From an uncultured Bacilli bacterium (GTDB lineage: Bacteria > Bacillota_I > Bacilli_A > RF39 > UBA660): a stretch of 64,000 nucleotides of DNA. Shown piece after piece: positions 42,508 through 50,135 of the stretch. Position 1 is the first letter of the stretch, and the number at the start of each line of letters is the position of its first letter. The stretch lies in assembly GCA_934148845.1 (NCBI GenBank), contig CAKPDH010000001.1:124001-188000 (forward strand), in the 5' to 3' direction. A program made the translations under genes and the position numbers. The notes under the pieces were generated by a model that was not told the DNA's origin, did not search any database, and saw only the letters and a list, made by a program, of their open reading frames with translations.

Positions 42508-42702
42508 ATGAGGAAGATTAACAATAGGGGACAGGCACTAGTTGAATATTTATTAATTATAGCTGTTATAAGTGTAATAGTTGTGAGTCTTGTAAAATTA
42601 CTTGGTGGATATTTAAAGGATGCTGTAACTAAATCTTCATGTGAGGTTATGAATAAAACGTATGTAGAGGGCGCTAAGCCTGGTGAAGGAATTTGTGAAT
42701 AA
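42508..42702 (+). CDS. Small Flp/TadE-like prepilin (64 aa)
   Basis: A 64-residue protein with a class III signal: basic MRKINNRG, predicted cleavage before Q9, then QALVEYLLIIAVISVIVVSLVKLLGGYL with Glu at mature position 5. This is the head of Flp-type (type IVb) pilins and of TadE-like pseudopilins. The C-terminal part has two Cys (CEVMNK..GEGICE) that could form a disulfide. GGAGGAG precedes the ATG. No prepilin peptidase, ATPase or platform gene lies nearby. A truncated-looking T-box and glyS follow directly. Confidence 0.75.
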   Translation: MRKINNRGQALVEYLLIIAVISVIVVSLVKLLGGYLKDAVTKSSCEVMNKTYVEGAKPGEGICE

Positions 42703-42816
42703 TAAATGTGATGACTGGCTTGGAAACCACGAGCAATATATATTAAAGATATTCTTCTAGAATAAATAAGGTGGAACCGCGATAAATTCGCCCTTATATA
42801 TCTAGAAGATTTTTTG
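42703..42816 (+). promoter_or_regulatory. T-box antiterminator/terminator of glyS without a visible Stem I
   Basis: The core AAGGTGGAACCGCG (42768-42781), with GCGA/TTCGC and AAGG/CCTT, forms a proper antiterminator. TCTTCTAGA (42753-42761) pairs with TCTAGAAGA (42801-42809) before a T-run, giving the terminator. Only about 50 nt separate the pilin stop codon from this structure, holding a small hairpin around GCTTGGAAACCACGAGC (42718-42734). That is too little for a normal specifier-bearing Stem I. Either Stem I is lost or very short, or it overlaps the pilin coding sequence. A GGC at 42717-42719 could be a glycine specifier. Confidence 0.7.
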
Positions 42817-42831
42817 TTTAAAGGAGGAAAT

Positions 42832-44202
42832 ATGGAAGAATTAACAATGGAAAAATTAGTAAATTTATGTAAGCAATATGGTTTTATATTTCAAGGTAGT
42901 GAAATATATGATGGACTTGCGAATACTTGGGATTTTGGCCCCCTTGGAGTTGAACTTAAGAATAACATAAAGCGTGCTTGGTTAAAGAAGTTTGTCCAAG
43001 AAGACCCAAATAATGTTGGACTTGACAGTGCGATTTTAATGAATCCAAAGACTTGGGAAGCATCTGGGCATTTATCAACTTTTACAGACCCATTAATAGA
43101 TTGTAAGTCTTGTAAAACTCGTCATAGAGCAGATAAGCTTGTTGAGGATGATGGCGTAAGTGATGCAGGGGGTATGAGTGATTTAGAACTCATAACATAC
43201 ATAAGAGAACACAATATAAAATGTCCAAAATGTGGTCAAAGTAATTTTACTGACATTAGAAAATTTAACCTAATGTTTAAGACTTTTCAAGGTGTAACTG
43301 AAGACTCAAAGAGTACTATATACCTACGTCCTGAAACTGCACAAGGTATATTTACTAATTTTGTTAATGTACAAAGAAGTATGAGAAAGAAAATACCATT
43401 TGGTATAGGTCAAGTTGGTAAAAGCTTTAGAAATGAAATTACTCCAGGTAATTTTATATTTAGAGTAAGAGAATTTGAACAAATGGAATTAGAATTCTTC
43501 TGTAAACCCAATACTGAAATTGAATGGTTTAATTATTATAAGAATAAATGCAAGAACTTCTTATTATCGTTAGGTATAAAAGAAGAAAATATAAGATTAA
43601 GGGATCATGCTAAAGAAGAATTATGTTTCTATAGTAATGCTACAACAGATATAGAGTATAAATTTCCATTTGGATGGGGTGAGTTATGGGGAATTGCAAG
43701 TCGTACTGATTATGATTTAAAACAACATCAAAAATATTCATCAAAATCTATGGAATATTTAGACCCAGATACTAATGAAAAATATATACCATATGTTGTT
43801 GAACCTTCACTTGGAGTTGAAAGATTATTACTTACAGTACTTTGTAATTCATATTGTCTAGAAAACGTAGGTGACAGCACTCGTGAGGTTATGAAGATAC
43901 ATCCATATCTAGCGCCTTATAAAGTAGCTATCTTACCACTTGTTAAAAAGTTACATAGTAATAAGGCTTATGAATTATATGAGGAATTATCTAAATATTT
44001 TATGACTACATATGATGAGTCTGGAAATATTGGTAAAAGATATCGTAGAGAAGATGTTATTGGTACTCCTTTCTGTATTACAGTTGATGATATGACTATT
44101 AATACTAATAAAGTTACTATAAGAGATCGTGATACTATGGAACAAATAACAATAGATGTAAGTGAAATTAAAAATTATATAGAGGAAAAAATAAGGTTTT
44201 AA
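42832..44202 (+). CDS. glyS: Glycine--tRNA ligase, single-chain type
   Basis: The homodimeric (alpha2) class II GlyRS, distinct from the GlyQ/GlyS heterotetramer. The 456-residue product starts [26 protein letters not shown] and has the [13 protein letters not shown] motif 1 region, a CKSC..CPKCG zinc-like insertion, [39 protein letters not shown] (motif 2) and [14 protein letters not shown] (motif 3), then the anticodon-binding domain. AAGGAGG at 42821-42827 fixes the ATG at 42832. pssA follows 13 bases after the stop. Confidence 0.95.
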   Translation: MEELTMEKLVNLCKQYGFIFQGSEIYDGLANTWDFGPLGVELKNNIKRAWLKKFVQEDPNNVGLDSAILMNPKTWEASGHLSTFTDPLIDCKSCKTRHRADKLVEDDGVSDAGGMSDLELITYIREHNIKCPKCGQSNFTDIRKFNLMFKTFQGVTEDSKSTIYLRPETAQGIFTNFVNVQRSMRKKIPFGIGQVGKSFRNEITPGNFIFRVREFEQMELEFFCKPNTEIEWFNYYKNKCKNFLLSLGIKEENIRLRDHAKEELCFYSNATTDIEYKFPFGWGELWGIASRTDYDLKQHQKYSSKSMEYLDPDTNEKYIPYVVEPSLGVERLLLTVLCNSYCLENVGDSTREVMKIHPYLAPYKVAILPLVKKLHSNKAYELYEELSKYFMTTYDESGNIGKRYRREDVIGTPFCITVDDMTINTNKVTIRDRDTMEQITIDVSEIKNYIEEKIRF

Positions 44203-44215
44203 GTAGGAGGATTGT

Positions 44216-44827
44216 ATGTTAATAGGTAAGTGGAATAAATCAGTAATACTAACTTATGTTGGATTAGTATTTAGTGTTATTGGAATTTATTTGAGTGTTA
44301 AGGGTGTAAATGTTGCATATGTTTTATCATGTTTGGTATTAGCTGGTGTATGTGACATGTTTGATGGTTATGTAGCTAGAAAATGTAAAAGGGATGAGGA
44401 TGAAAAAAATTTTGGTATTCAACTTGATTCTTTAGTTGATACGGTTAGTTTTGTTGTATTTCCAATTGTTATTTTACTTGGCATGGGATTAAATAAATGG
44501 TATAACATAGTAATATATGTTTTGTTTGGAATCTGTGGAGTATGCAGACTTGCTTATTTCAATATATTAGTAGAAGATAATTCTAAGCCTGCTCATTCAT
44601 ATAAAGGGCTTCCAGTAACAGCAGCTGCAGCTATATTTCCAGCGTTTTATTTACTTAAATATGCATTGAGCAAATCTTGTTTTAATATTGTATATTCATT
44701 GGTTATGCTTATAACAGCTATACTTAATATATTAAATATTAATATAAAAAAGCCTAAAGGACGTGCATATTTAGTATTTTCTATAGCGGCTATTTTAGCT
44801 TTAGTACTATTTTTGGTAATATTATAA
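44216..44827 (+). CDS. pssA: CDP-diacylglycerol--serine O-phosphatidyltransferase
   Basis: An integral membrane CDP-alcohol phosphotransferase making phosphatidylserine. The 203-residue product has the catalytic motif D..DGYVAR...(12 residues)..GIQLDSLVD around residues 43-71, matching DGxxARx8-12Gx3Dx3D, and about six membrane helices. Serine as the acceptor is inferred from the neighbour: psd, which decarboxylates phosphatidylserine, overlaps its stop codon. AGGAGG precedes the ATG. Confidence 0.9.
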   Translation: MLIGKWNKSVILTYVGLVFSVIGIYLSVKGVNVAYVLSCLVLAGVCDMFDGYVARKCKRDEDEKNFGIQLDSLVDTVSFVVFPIVILLGMGLNKWYNIVIYVLFGICGVCRLAYFNILVEDNSKPAHSYKGLPVTAAAAIFPAFYLLKYALSKSCFNIVYSLVMLITAILNILNINIKKPKGRAYLVFSIAAILALVLFLVIL

Positions 44828-45675
44828 TGATATACAATAGAAAGTCTAAGACTTATTATGAAGAGTCACAATATGGATTAATATATTTAAAATTTTTATA
44901 TCATACTTGCATTGGAAGAATTATATTAAAATTATTAATAAATCCATTTATATCTAAAATAGCTGGTTTATATAATGATAGTAGATTAAGCAAAATAAAA
45001 ATAAAACGTTTTATTAAGAAAAATAATATAGATATGAATGAATATGAAAAAGAAAAATATAATTCATTTAATGATTTCTTTATAAGAAAAAAAATAATAA
45101 ATATAAAAAAGCCTAAAAACTATGAATTTATAAGCCCAGCTGATTCTAAATTATTAGTATATAATATAGATAAAGATTTACATTTAAAAATTAAAAATAG
45201 CGTGTATACTTTATCTGATTTAGTTTTAGATGAAAATTTAGATGAATATAAAAATGGATATTGTTTAGTATTCAGACTTGGAGTAGATGATTACCATAGA
45301 TTTTGTCATGTATCAAGTGGTACACTTGTAAAACATAAAAAAATAAAAGGTTGTCTTCATACCGTAAGTTCAATTTCAAAAGAGTATAAAATATATAGTT
45401 TAAATCAAAGAGAATATAGTATACTTAAAACAAAAGAATTTGGTAATTTAATATCTATTGAAGTCGGTGCTTTATTAGTTGGTAAGATTGTAAATTATAA
45501 TAATAAAGAATTTAAAAAATTTGATGAAAAGGGATATTTTAAATTTGGAGGTTCTACTATAGTATATATAGTAAATAATATAAAAATAGATGATGATATA
45601 ATTTTAAATAGTAAGCAAGATATAGAAACTAAAGTAAGTTATGGAGAAGTAATTGGAACAAGGACTAAAATATAG
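44827..45675 (+). CDS. psd: Phosphatidylserine decarboxylase
   Basis: Psd makes phosphatidylethanolamine at the membrane using a pyruvoyl cofactor formed by self-cleavage. The 282-residue product has YNSFNDFFIRKK near residue 77, SPADSKLL near 100, DDYHRFCHV near 153, IEVGALLVGKI near 212 and the self-processing GGST site (FKFGGSTIVY) near 240. The processing motif is GGST instead of the common LGST, and the catalytic Ser is present. It overlaps the pssA stop by one base, so both act as one PE-synthesis module. Confidence 0.92.
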   Translation: MIYNRKSKTYYEESQYGLIYLKFLYHTCIGRIILKLLINPFISKIAGLYNDSRLSKIKIKRFIKKNNIDMNEYEKEKYNSFNDFFIRKKIINIKKPKNYEFISPADSKLLVYNIDKDLHLKIKNSVYTLSDLVLDENLDEYKNGYCLVFRLGVDDYHRFCHVSSGTLVKHKKIKGCLHTVSSISKEYKIYSLNQREYSILKTKEFGNLISIEVGALLVGKIVNYNNKEFKKFDEKGYFKFGGSTIVYIVNNIKIDDDIILNSKQDIETKVSYGEVIGTRTKI

Positions 45676-45691
45676 TTCTTTTTGTATGTTA

Positions 45692-45720
45692 TTTACTTTT
45701 TTAATATTGCGTGCTATAAT
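45692..45720 (+). promoter_or_regulatory. Promoter of the pyrophosphatase gene
   Basis: TTTACT (45692-45697) and TATAAT (45715-45720), spacing 17, with an extended TGC. Confidence 0.7.
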
Positions 45721-45743
45721 TTTTTTAGAATAGAGAGGTTTAT

Positions 45744-47357
45744 ATGAGAGAGATATATGTATTTGGACATAAGAATCCTGATACAGATTCAGTTACAGCA
45801 TCAATAGCTTTTTCAGCACTTAAAAACAAGTTAGGTATAAAATGTAAACCAGTAATTTTAAGTCATATAAATAAAGAAACTGAATTTGTACTTAATTACT
45901 TTCACTGTGAGGTTCCAAGCTTTTTAGAAGATGTTAAATTACAAATAAAAGATTTAAATTATTATAAAGATTGTTATGTAAGTGAATTTGAATCAATAAA
46001 GAAAACATATGATTATATGTGTAAAAAGAATATAACAGGTGTGCCTGTTGTTTCAAAGGATACAAAATTAAAAGGCTTATTAACTTCTAAGATGATAGGT
46101 GAAGAATTAATTAATGGGGATTTTACTAAATTAAAGACTTCTTATGAAAATATACTTTATGTATTAAATGGTAGCGAAGTTTTAAAATTTGATGATGAAA
46201 TATATGGTAATGTAATCGCAGCTTCATATAGAAGTACTACTTTTTTAAATAATTTTAAATTTGATAAAGATACAATTATGATAGTTGGAGATAGACATAG
46301 TCTAATTGAAGCAGCTGTTAATAATAGTATCAAATTATTAATTATAGTAGGTGGGAATGATTTAAAGCCTGAACATTTAGATATTGCTAGAAAAAATAAA
46401 GTTAATATAATAAAGACAAGTTATGATACATTTCATACTGCTAAGTTAGTATCTCTTTCAAATTATTGTAGTACTTTACTTACTAATAGTAGAAATGTTA
46501 GCTTTAGAGAAGATGATTATTATGATGAGTTTAAGGAACAATGCGTTAAACTTGGATATAATAACTACCCTGTAATAGATATAAATAATAAATGCTTAGG
46601 TTTAATAAGACTTACTGATATTAATAAATTAAATAGAAAACAAGTAATATTAGTTGATCATAATGAATCAGAACAGAGTGTACTTGGACTTAGAGAGGCT
46701 GAAATTATAGAGATAGTAGATCACCATAAAATAGGAGATTTGACTACTAATATGCCAATCAATTTTAGATGTATGACAGTTGGTAGTACTAATACTATAA
46801 TATATTCAATGTATTTAGAAAGTAGAGTTGATATAGATGCAAATATTGCTGGGTTGATGCTTAGCGGTATTATTTCTGATACACTAAAATTTACAAGTCC
46901 TACAACTACTGAGTATGATAGGTTTGTTGCAGATAATTTGGCCAAAATTGCTTTAATTGATATAGATTCATTTGCAGATAAAATGTTTAAAGCAGGTACT
47001 AATTTAAGTGGTAAATCTACTGAAGAGGTTGTAACTGAAGATTTAAAATCATATGTAATAAGTGAAAGAAAAATAGCAGTATCACAACTTTTAACTTTAA
47101 ATTCAGAGGAAATTTTAAGCAAAAAAGAAAAATATATAAAATCAATCAATGAACTTAAAGTATTAAATGGATATGATATGTTTATATTAAGTGTTACTGA
47201 TATTATTAAAAATGGATCATTTATATTTTATTCTGAGGATGATACTGCTTTAGCAAAAAAAATATTTGGTGATGATGTTTATGAAGGTTATTTTATACCT
47301 AAATGTTTATCTAGAAAAAAACAGTTATTACCACTTATTATTGAAAACATTAAATAA
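45744..47357 (+). CDS. ppaC: Manganese-dependent inorganic pyrophosphatase with regulatory CBS/DRTGG insert
   Basis: A family II (DHH) pyrophosphatase, 537 residues. The N-terminal DHH half starts YVFGHKNPDTDSVTASIAF, with the metal ligands H and two D. Residues about 65-285 are an insert with two CBS modules flanking a DRTGG-like domain (ITGVPVVSKD.. and NYPVIDINNKCLGLI). The catalytic half resumes with ILVDHNE, the DHH motif EIVDHHKIGD and the C-terminal DHHA2 part with SRKKQLLP. CBS-PPases are regulated by adenine nucleotides in other Firmicutes. It fits a PPi-linked metabolism together with PPDK. Confidence 0.93.
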   Translation: MREIYVFGHKNPDTDSVTASIAFSALKNKLGIKCKPVILSHINKETEFVLNYFHCEVPSFLEDVKLQIKDLNYYKDCYVSEFESIKKTYDYMCKKNITGVPVVSKDTKLKGLLTSKMIGEELINGDFTKLKTSYENILYVLNGSEVLKFDDEIYGNVIAASYRSTTFLNNFKFDKDTIMIVGDRHSLIEAAVNNSIKLLIIVGGNDLKPEHLDIARKNKVNIIKTSYDTFHTAKLVSLSNYCSTLLTNSRNVSFREDDYYDEFKEQCVKLGYNNYPVIDINNKCLGLIRLTDINKLNRKQVILVDHNESEQSVLGLREAEIIEIVDHHKIGDLTTNMPINFRCMTVGSTNTIIYSMYLESRVDIDANIAGLMLSGIISDTLKFTSPTTTEYDRFVADNLAKIALIDIDSFADKMFKAGTNLSGKSTEEVVTEDLKSYVISERKIAVSQLLTLNSEEILSKKEKYIKSINELKVLNGYDMFILSVTDIIKNGSFIFYSEDDTALAKKIFGDDVYEGYFIPKCLSRKKQLLPLIIENIK

Positions 47358-47392
47358 CAAATATTGAAAACATTAAATAACAAATATTGAAA
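47341..47392 (+). repeat. 23-bp tandem duplication at the ppaC stop codon
   Basis: The unit TTGAAAACATTAAATAACAAATA repeats at 47341-47363 and 47364-47386, and a third partial copy begins at 47387. The first copy contains the ppaC stop (47355-47357). Confidence 0.9.
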
Positions 47393-47415
47393 ATACTGAT
47401 CTTATATGATAAAAT
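47387..47415 (+). promoter_or_regulatory. Promoter of yqeG-yqeH
   Basis: TTGAAA (47387-47392), taken from the third partial repeat, and TAAAAT (47410-47415), spacing 17. Confidence 0.65.
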
Positions 47416-47435
47416 TATTTAGAAGAAGGTGATTT

Positions 47436-47957
47436 ATGGAAATATATGTACCAGATATATATCAAGAAAACATTTATAAAATTAACTATGATACATTAAT
47501 TTCAAGAGGTATTAAGTGTTTAATATTTGACCTTGATAATACCTTAGTCACTATACTTGAAAATAGTCCAAGAGAAGAAACAAAATCTCTTTTTAGAAAA
47601 CTTAAAAGCAAAGGATTTAAGATATACATAGCATCTAATAGTATTAAAGCTCGTGTGAAGCCTTTTCATGAAGAACTTAAAGTAGAATATATATATAGTG
47701 CTAAAAAGCCTAAAACAGATAAAATACAGGAGTTAATTGCATCTTCTAAATTTAGTATAGATCAAATTGCTATGATTGGAGATTCTATGATGGATGATGT
47801 TGTGTGTGGTAATACAATTGGCATAACAACTATATTATTAGATCAAATAAGTAAAAGAGAATTTCCTCTAGCGCGTATTAGAAGAATTAAAGAGCATAAA
47901 ATTCAAAAAAAATTAAGAGATAAAGACTTATTTACAAAGGGTAGATATTATGTGTAA
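47436..47957 (+). CDS. yqeG: YqeG family HAD-IIIA phosphatase
   Basis: A 173-residue HAD-superfamily protein. The nucleophile motif is FDLDNTLV near residues 31-38, motif II is IASNS, the conserved Lys lies in AKKPKTDK, and motif IV is IGDSMMDDV. The LARIRRIKEHKIQKKL tail is typical of YqeG. The substrate is unknown. It overlaps yqeH by eight bases; yqeG-yqeH are neighbours across Firmicutes. Confidence 0.9.
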   Translation: MEIYVPDIYQENIYKINYDTLISRGIKCLIFDLDNTLVTILENSPREETKSLFRKLKSKGFKIYIASNSIKARVKPFHEELKVEYIYSAKKPKTDKIQELIASSKFSIDQIAMIGDSMMDDVVCGNTIGITTILLDQISKREFPLARIRRIKEHKIQKKLRDKDLFTKGRYYV

Positions 47958-48939
47958 ATGTATAGGGTGTGGTGTATTACTTCAAAATGAAGATAGCAAT
48001 GCTTTAGGTTATACCAGAAATATTTTAAATAAATTTTGTGAGAGATGTTTTAGAATAAATAATTATAATGATTATAAGTTTGTAGTAAAAGATAATGCAG
48101 ATTTTATAAATATTTTAACTGATATAAATAAAACTAATGATTTAGTAGTGTTGGTTGTTGATTTATTTAATATTAATAAAAATATAGAAGATATAAATAA
48201 GTATATAAAAAATAATATACTACTAGTACTTACTAAAAGAGATTTAATACCAAAATCTTGTTATGATAAAAAATTAATAGAGTATTTTAGTAATTATAAT
48301 TTAAATATAATAGATACTGTAATAGTAAGTAGTATTAATAATTATAATTTTGATACTTTATATGATAAAATATTAAAATATAAAAATAGTTCTAATGTAT
48401 ACTTTGTAGGTTATACAAATTCAGGTAAGAGTACTCTTATAAATAAAATAATTTATAATTATTCAGATATATCTAGTATGATAACTACAAGTTCGTTACC
48501 TAATACAACAATAGATACAATAAGTATAAAATTAAGTAATGAGTTAACTTTGATAGATACACCTGGACTATTAGATAACTTTGATATTATTAATCATATA
48601 GATCCAAGCTTAATTAAAAAAGTAATACCAACTAATGAAATAAAGCCAGCAACATATCAAATAAAATGTTTTCAATCAATATTTTTAGATGATTTATTGA
48701 GAATTGATTTTTTGAGTAATTCAAATGTAACATTTTATATTAGTAATAAAATTAATATAAATAGAGTATATAAAAATACTTCTAATTTAGCAAATTTAAA
48801 AAAATATGAATTTGAATTGTTAAAGGATCAAGATATTGTTATTCAAGGTCTTGGATTTATAAAGTTTGCAAGTGAGGGTAAAGTTATATTATATTTAAAT
48901 GAATATACTAGAGTATTTATTAGAAAGAGTTTAATATAG
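47950..48939 (+). CDS. yqeH: Ribosome biogenesis GTPase YqeH
   Basis: YqeH is a circularly permuted GTPase needed for 30S assembly. The 329-residue product has the N-terminal zinc finger (CKCIGCG..CERCF), then the GTPase motifs in permuted order: G4 TKRDLI, G5 VSSIN, G1 GYTNSGKSTLIN and G3 DTPGL. The rest of the protein is the C-terminal RNA-binding part. The usual following genes (aroE, yhbY, nadD) are replaced by two unknown genes, the first seven bases downstream. Confidence 0.93.
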   Translation: MCKCIGCGVLLQNEDSNALGYTRNILNKFCERCFRINNYNDYKFVVKDNADFINILTDINKTNDLVVLVVDLFNINKNIEDINKYIKNNILLVLTKRDLIPKSCYDKKLIEYFSNYNLNIIDTVIVSSINNYNFDTLYDKILKYKNSSNVYFVGYTNSGKSTLINKIIYNYSDISSMITTSSLPNTTIDTISIKLSNELTLIDTPGLLDNFDIINHIDPSLIKKVIPTNEIKPATYQIKCFQSIFLDDLLRIDFLSNSNVTFYISNKININRVYKNTSNLANLKKYEFELLKDQDIVIQGLGFIKFASEGKVILYLNEYTRVFIRKSLI

Positions 48940-48946
48940 GTGATTT

Positions 48947-49762
48947 ATGAATAATAATAAAACTTTAATTATTATACTTTTTATAAGTGTAATTGCAATT
49001 TTCTTTTTTCCAAAATTGTATAAATTAATGCAAGATAATACGCTTCCAAAAATTAAAGCTAGTGATACTAAAGTAGAGAATAAAGAAAAACTTAATGAAG
49101 ATATTTTAGAAGTACTACATTTTCCTAAAATGAGAAATAGTAAGTATGATATAAATTCTTATTATAGTCTAGATACATTTAAAATATCATCTATGTCAAA
49201 TAATGATATTTTATATAATGCTTATTTAGATATGTATGAGGGAAATATAATAAGCGGAAATTCTAAAGGTAAATGTACTAATATTTCTAAAAAATTTAAT
49301 TCTGATTATATGAAATTAAGAATAAAAAATATTTTAGGAAAAAATGTAGACTATAATAATTCTAGTTTTTATGTTCCAGAAGATTCAGGATCAAGTTATG
49401 TAGGTGATTGGTCATTTGACGGATCATATTATATTTACGATGGATTATGTAGTAGTAAAGTAAGTAATTTAAATTATTATGATATTGAAGAATTTATTAA
49501 TGCAGAATATGATTCAAATGATAATATAGTAGTATATTTTTATGTTGGCTTTTTAAAAATTCAAGATGGAAGCTATGTTATATATAATAATTCTAACATG
49601 ACTAAAGAAATTAAAAGTGGTACTGGAAGTTATGAAGATGCATTTAATGATTATAAGAGCTTAGATAAAAATTTAAAGAGAAAATATAAATATGTTTTTT
49701 CAAATACTTTATGTAGTTATAATGAATATTGTATGTTAAGTGGGGAATTTATAAATGAATAA
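48947..49762 (+). CDS. Secreted or membrane-anchored protein of unknown function
   Basis: A 271-residue protein with an N-terminal signal anchor (LIIILFISVIAIFFFPKLYKLM, residues about 6-27) and an outside domain rich in Asn, Ser and Tyr. Four Cys residues (in GKCTN, GLCSS, TLCSY and EYCML) could form two disulfides. No family recognised. It follows yqeH by seven bases behind a GGTGAT site and overlaps the next gene by eight bases, so it is transcribed with yqeG-yqeH. Confidence 0.75.
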   Translation: MNNNKTLIIILFISVIAIFFFPKLYKLMQDNTLPKIKASDTKVENKEKLNEDILEVLHFPKMRNSKYDINSYYSLDTFKISSMSNNDILYNAYLDMYEGNIISGNSKGKCTNISKKFNSDYMKLRIKNILGKNVDYNNSSFYVPEDSGSSYVGDWSFDGSYYIYDGLCSSKVSNLNYYDIEEFINAEYDSNDNIVVYFYVGFLKIQDGSYVIYNNSNMTKEIKSGTGSYEDAFNDYKSLDKNLKRKYKYVFSNTLCSYNEYCMLSGEFINE

Positions 49763-50027
49763 TAATTTTAATACTGATGGTTTTAATGAAAGAAATAATT
49801 ATATAAGAAATTCTGTAGATAGTAATATGCTTAAAAAAAATCCAATGAATTCTTTAGATAATTCATTAGCTAAAATGAGAATTGATGAAAATCGACCTGA
49901 TATTAAATCTTATGATTCCAAAGGGAATGTTAACGATAATATAGTAATAACAAAAGAGGCTATGATTGGAAACATTGAAAGAGCTAAAATGAATTTAAAT
50001 AATTTAAAAAAGAACAATTTTAAATAA
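49755..50027 (+). CDS. Small Asn-rich protein of unknown function (90 aa)
   Basis: A 90-residue hydrophilic protein (MNNNFNTDGFNERNNYIRN..) with no signal, membrane helix or recognised domain. The N-terminal half is Asn-rich and probably disordered; the C-terminal third (ITKEAMIGNIERAKMNLNNLKKN) looks helical. It overlaps the secreted protein gene upstream and ends at a terminator. Codon use matches the neighbours. Confidence 0.6.
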   Translation: MNNNFNTDGFNERNNYIRNSVDSNMLKKNPMNSLDNSLAKMRIDENRPDIKSYDSKGNVNDNIVITKEAMIGNIERAKMNLNNLKKNNFK

Positions 50028-50038
50028 TTGTTTTTTTT
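50013..50038 (+). terminator. Intrinsic terminator of the yqeG operon
   Basis: AACAATT (50013-50019) pairs with AATTGTT (50026-50032), then T to 50038. Confidence 0.75.
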
Positions 50039-50078
50039 AGTAAAGTAATAAAAAAATACATATAATTTCTAAAATTTG

Positions 50079-50108
50079 TTGCACACTTTTTTTCATTCAT
50101 GATATAAT
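50079..50108 (+). promoter_or_regulatory. Promoter of ppdK
   Basis: TTGCAC (50079-50084) and TATAAT (50103-50108), spacing 18. Confidence 0.7.
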
Positions 50109-50135
50109 ATTTTTGTACATTAAAAGGAGGAATTT

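Noticed and set aside
42640..42702. C-terminal part of the pilin-like gene as pure T-box Stem I rather than coding sequence
   Set aside because: AGAGGGCGCTAAGCC..GGTGAA looks a little like a Stem I tip, but the frame is open, has a good ribosome site and a proper prepilin head; I keep it as a gene and leave overlap as a question.
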